From positions 1 to 34,785 of the IMG/VR virus record IMGVR_UViG_3300020455_000048: a stretch of DNA of 34,785 nucleotides. The stretch is one strand, 5' to 3'. Every line of letters starts with the position of its first letter. Positions within the stretch are counted from its first letter, which is position 1. The stretch comes from a virus. This document shows, piece after piece, positions 34,065-34,785 of this stretch. Under the pieces are notes generated by a model. That model worked only from the letters and a program-made list of their open reading frames with translations, was not told the DNA's origin and did not search any database. Both the position numbers and the translations under genes were made by a program.

Positions 34065-34093
34065 ATTATATCCCATTATGTATGTTAAGTCAA
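34065..34093 (-). promoter_or_regulatory. Sigma70-type promoter for the glycosyltransferase unit
   Basis: Minus strand: TTGACT at 34093-34088, a 17-base spacer, then TATAAT at 34070-34065. This is five of six -35 bases, a perfect -10 and optimal spacing. The predicted start near 34058 leaves a leader of about 17 bases to the ATG at 34041. It reads as an early promoter for the host polymerase. Confidence 0.85.
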
Positions 34094-34094
34094 C

Positions 34095-34586
34095 TTAAAT
34101 ATAAGTTACGGATAACAATAATCTTTCCTTAGTATCTGTTGCTGTTGAGCTACTGTGAGGTATGGAACCATCAAATACTAATAACCGATTCTCTATACTT
34201 TCAACTCTCTCACCATCTTCAAACTGTGTGAAACCATTATTGCTATTCATATAGATCAATGCTGTTTTACAATGTTCTTTATGATCTATATGTGTATCGT
34301 GTATATACTGCTCCCCTTGGTTCACAAACATTAAGACTCTTGCCCTATGTAAAAACTGTACATTTAATACCTTGAAGAGATGTATAAACTCCTCATAGAT
34401 AGGACTCTCTATTTTAAAATCATGAAATAAACTATGTACAAAGTAATAATGATTTAAATTATCTTCTGGATTCTCACTATGATTTGCTACCCTTTTCTGA
34501 TACATCCAAGGAAACTGTGTATCAGTTATAATATTATAAAGGTGCTCGTAGTATTCTTGTTGTAAAAAATCTTCAGTAACTTGCAT
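34095..34586 (-). CDS. 2-oxoglutarate/Fe(II)-dependent dioxygenase-like protein
   Basis: 163 aa. The C-terminal half has the full catalytic set of the 2OG-Fe(II) oxygenase superfamily (prolyl-4-hydroxylase-like): H99-x-D101 in 'HDTHIDHKEH', the distal H144 in 'FDGSIPHSSS', and R155 in 'TKERLLLSVTY' for 2-oxoglutarate binding. A double-psi beta-barrel strand pattern lies between (ALIYMNSNNGFTQF, 'NRLLVFDG'). Such enzymes hydroxylate proteins, nucleobases or small molecules and are abundant in marine T4-like phages; the substrate here is unknown. The ATG overlaps the upstream 66-aa gene by 14 bases, so the two are probably co-translated. Confidence 0.85.
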   Translation of the reverse strand: MQVTEDFLQQEYYEHLYNIITDTQFPWMYQKRVANHSENPEDNLNHYYFVHSLFHDFKIESPIYEEFIHLFKVLNVQFLHRARVLMFVNQGEQYIHDTHIDHKEHCKTALIYMNSNNGFTQFEDGERVESIENRLLVFDGSIPHSSSTATDTKERLLLSVTYI

Positions 34587-34773
34587 CTTCTGTTATACCA
34601 TCATCAAGTTCAATCTCTTCATAAGTTAGTTCATCTCTAAAGTATGATTCATATATTCTTCCCCATATCAACTTAAATTCATAATCATCAAGATCCTTGA
34701 AGAGACACTCTCCTCTTAGATAGATGTGAAACGTACTAGTCTTCTGATTCTGTAATGATGAGTTCATCGCCAT
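34573..34773 (-). CDS. 66-aa conserved hypothetical upstream of the dioxygenase
   Basis: 66 aa from the ATG at 34773. A second ATG two codons later and an open frame running to the window edge mean the true start is uncertain. The core 'FHIYLRGECLFKDLDDYEFK' with 'LIWGRIYESYFRDELTYEEI' is a pattern I recall from short cyanophage proteins found next to this type of dioxygenase. It is acidic at the C-terminus. The function is unknown; the 14-base overlap with the dioxygenase gene suggests a linked role or coupled expression. Confidence 0.7.
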   Translation of the reverse strand: MAMNSSLQNQKTSTFHIYLRGECLFKDLDDYEFKLIWGRIYESYFRDELTYEEIELDDGITEDASY

Positions 34774-34785
34774 CTGTCTTAAAAC

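Noticed and set aside
34092-34107. Inverted repeat (AACTTA-TATT-TAAGTT, minus strand) at the end of the dioxygenase gene
   Set aside because: The stem is only 6 bp and nearly all A/T, no T-run follows it, and it overlaps the -35 box of the sigma70-like promoter. Too weak to call a terminator.

Overview
This window is a 34.8-kb piece of the virion-structure region of a T4-like (contractile-tailed) marine myovirus. The DNA is strongly AT-rich. The gene set (gp25, gp6, a gp7-like giant, gp8, a giant N-terminally DUF4815-like protein, gp13, gp14, gp15) together with small genes typical of cyanophages points to a phage of Prochlorococcus/Synechococcus (Kyanoviridae type). A related phage of another low-GC marine host such as SAR11 cannot be excluded. 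Every supported gene is on the minus strand, so transcription runs from the right end of the window to the left. All family assignments rest on remembered sequence motifs and gene order; no search was run.

Right end (34.8-32.98 kb): a small accessory cluster. A 66-aa conserved hypothetical overlaps a 2-oxoglutarate/Fe(II) dioxygenase-like gene. A near-consensus sigma70-type promoter follows, then a GT-A-like glycosyltransferase, then two small ORFs of 51 aa (33131-33286) and 48 aa (32982-33128). A strong intrinsic terminator ends the cluster, and its stem is built from the last codons of the 48-aa gene. This unit looks host-polymerase (early type) transcribed.

Baseplate block (32.95-13.95 kb): an exact T4-type late promoter box (TATAAATA) opens the late unit. 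gp25 (TTG start), gp6, a 4988-aa giant and gp8 follow; gp8 has its own late box. The giant carries the C-terminal core of T4 gp7 at its N-terminus, then thousands of residues of beta-type repeats, a YHYH-like domain and a three-fold duplicated 'YPR' repeat array. Next comes a 2732-aa protein with a DUF4815-like start. The two giants take up about two thirds of the window.

Fibre/neck block (5.75-0 kb): a 90-aa basic protein whose first 11 residues match the T4 capsid-targeting sequence; a 67-aa coiled-coil protein; a third exact late box; a 75-aa and a 523-aa protein with a shared C-terminal signature; an 80-aa coiled-coil protein; then neck proteins gp13 and gp14, sheath terminator gp15, and the start of a DUF6321-like gene cut by the window edge. 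T4 gp9, gp10, gp11, gp12 and wac are not recognisable. The giants and the 523-aa fibre-like protein sit in their place and probably form the baseplate periphery and host-contact apparatus.

No tRNA, rRNA, CRISPR array, insertion sequence or att site was seen. No stretch over 300 bases lacks a gene: intergenic space is a few tens of bases at most and holds the promoters and terminator listed.
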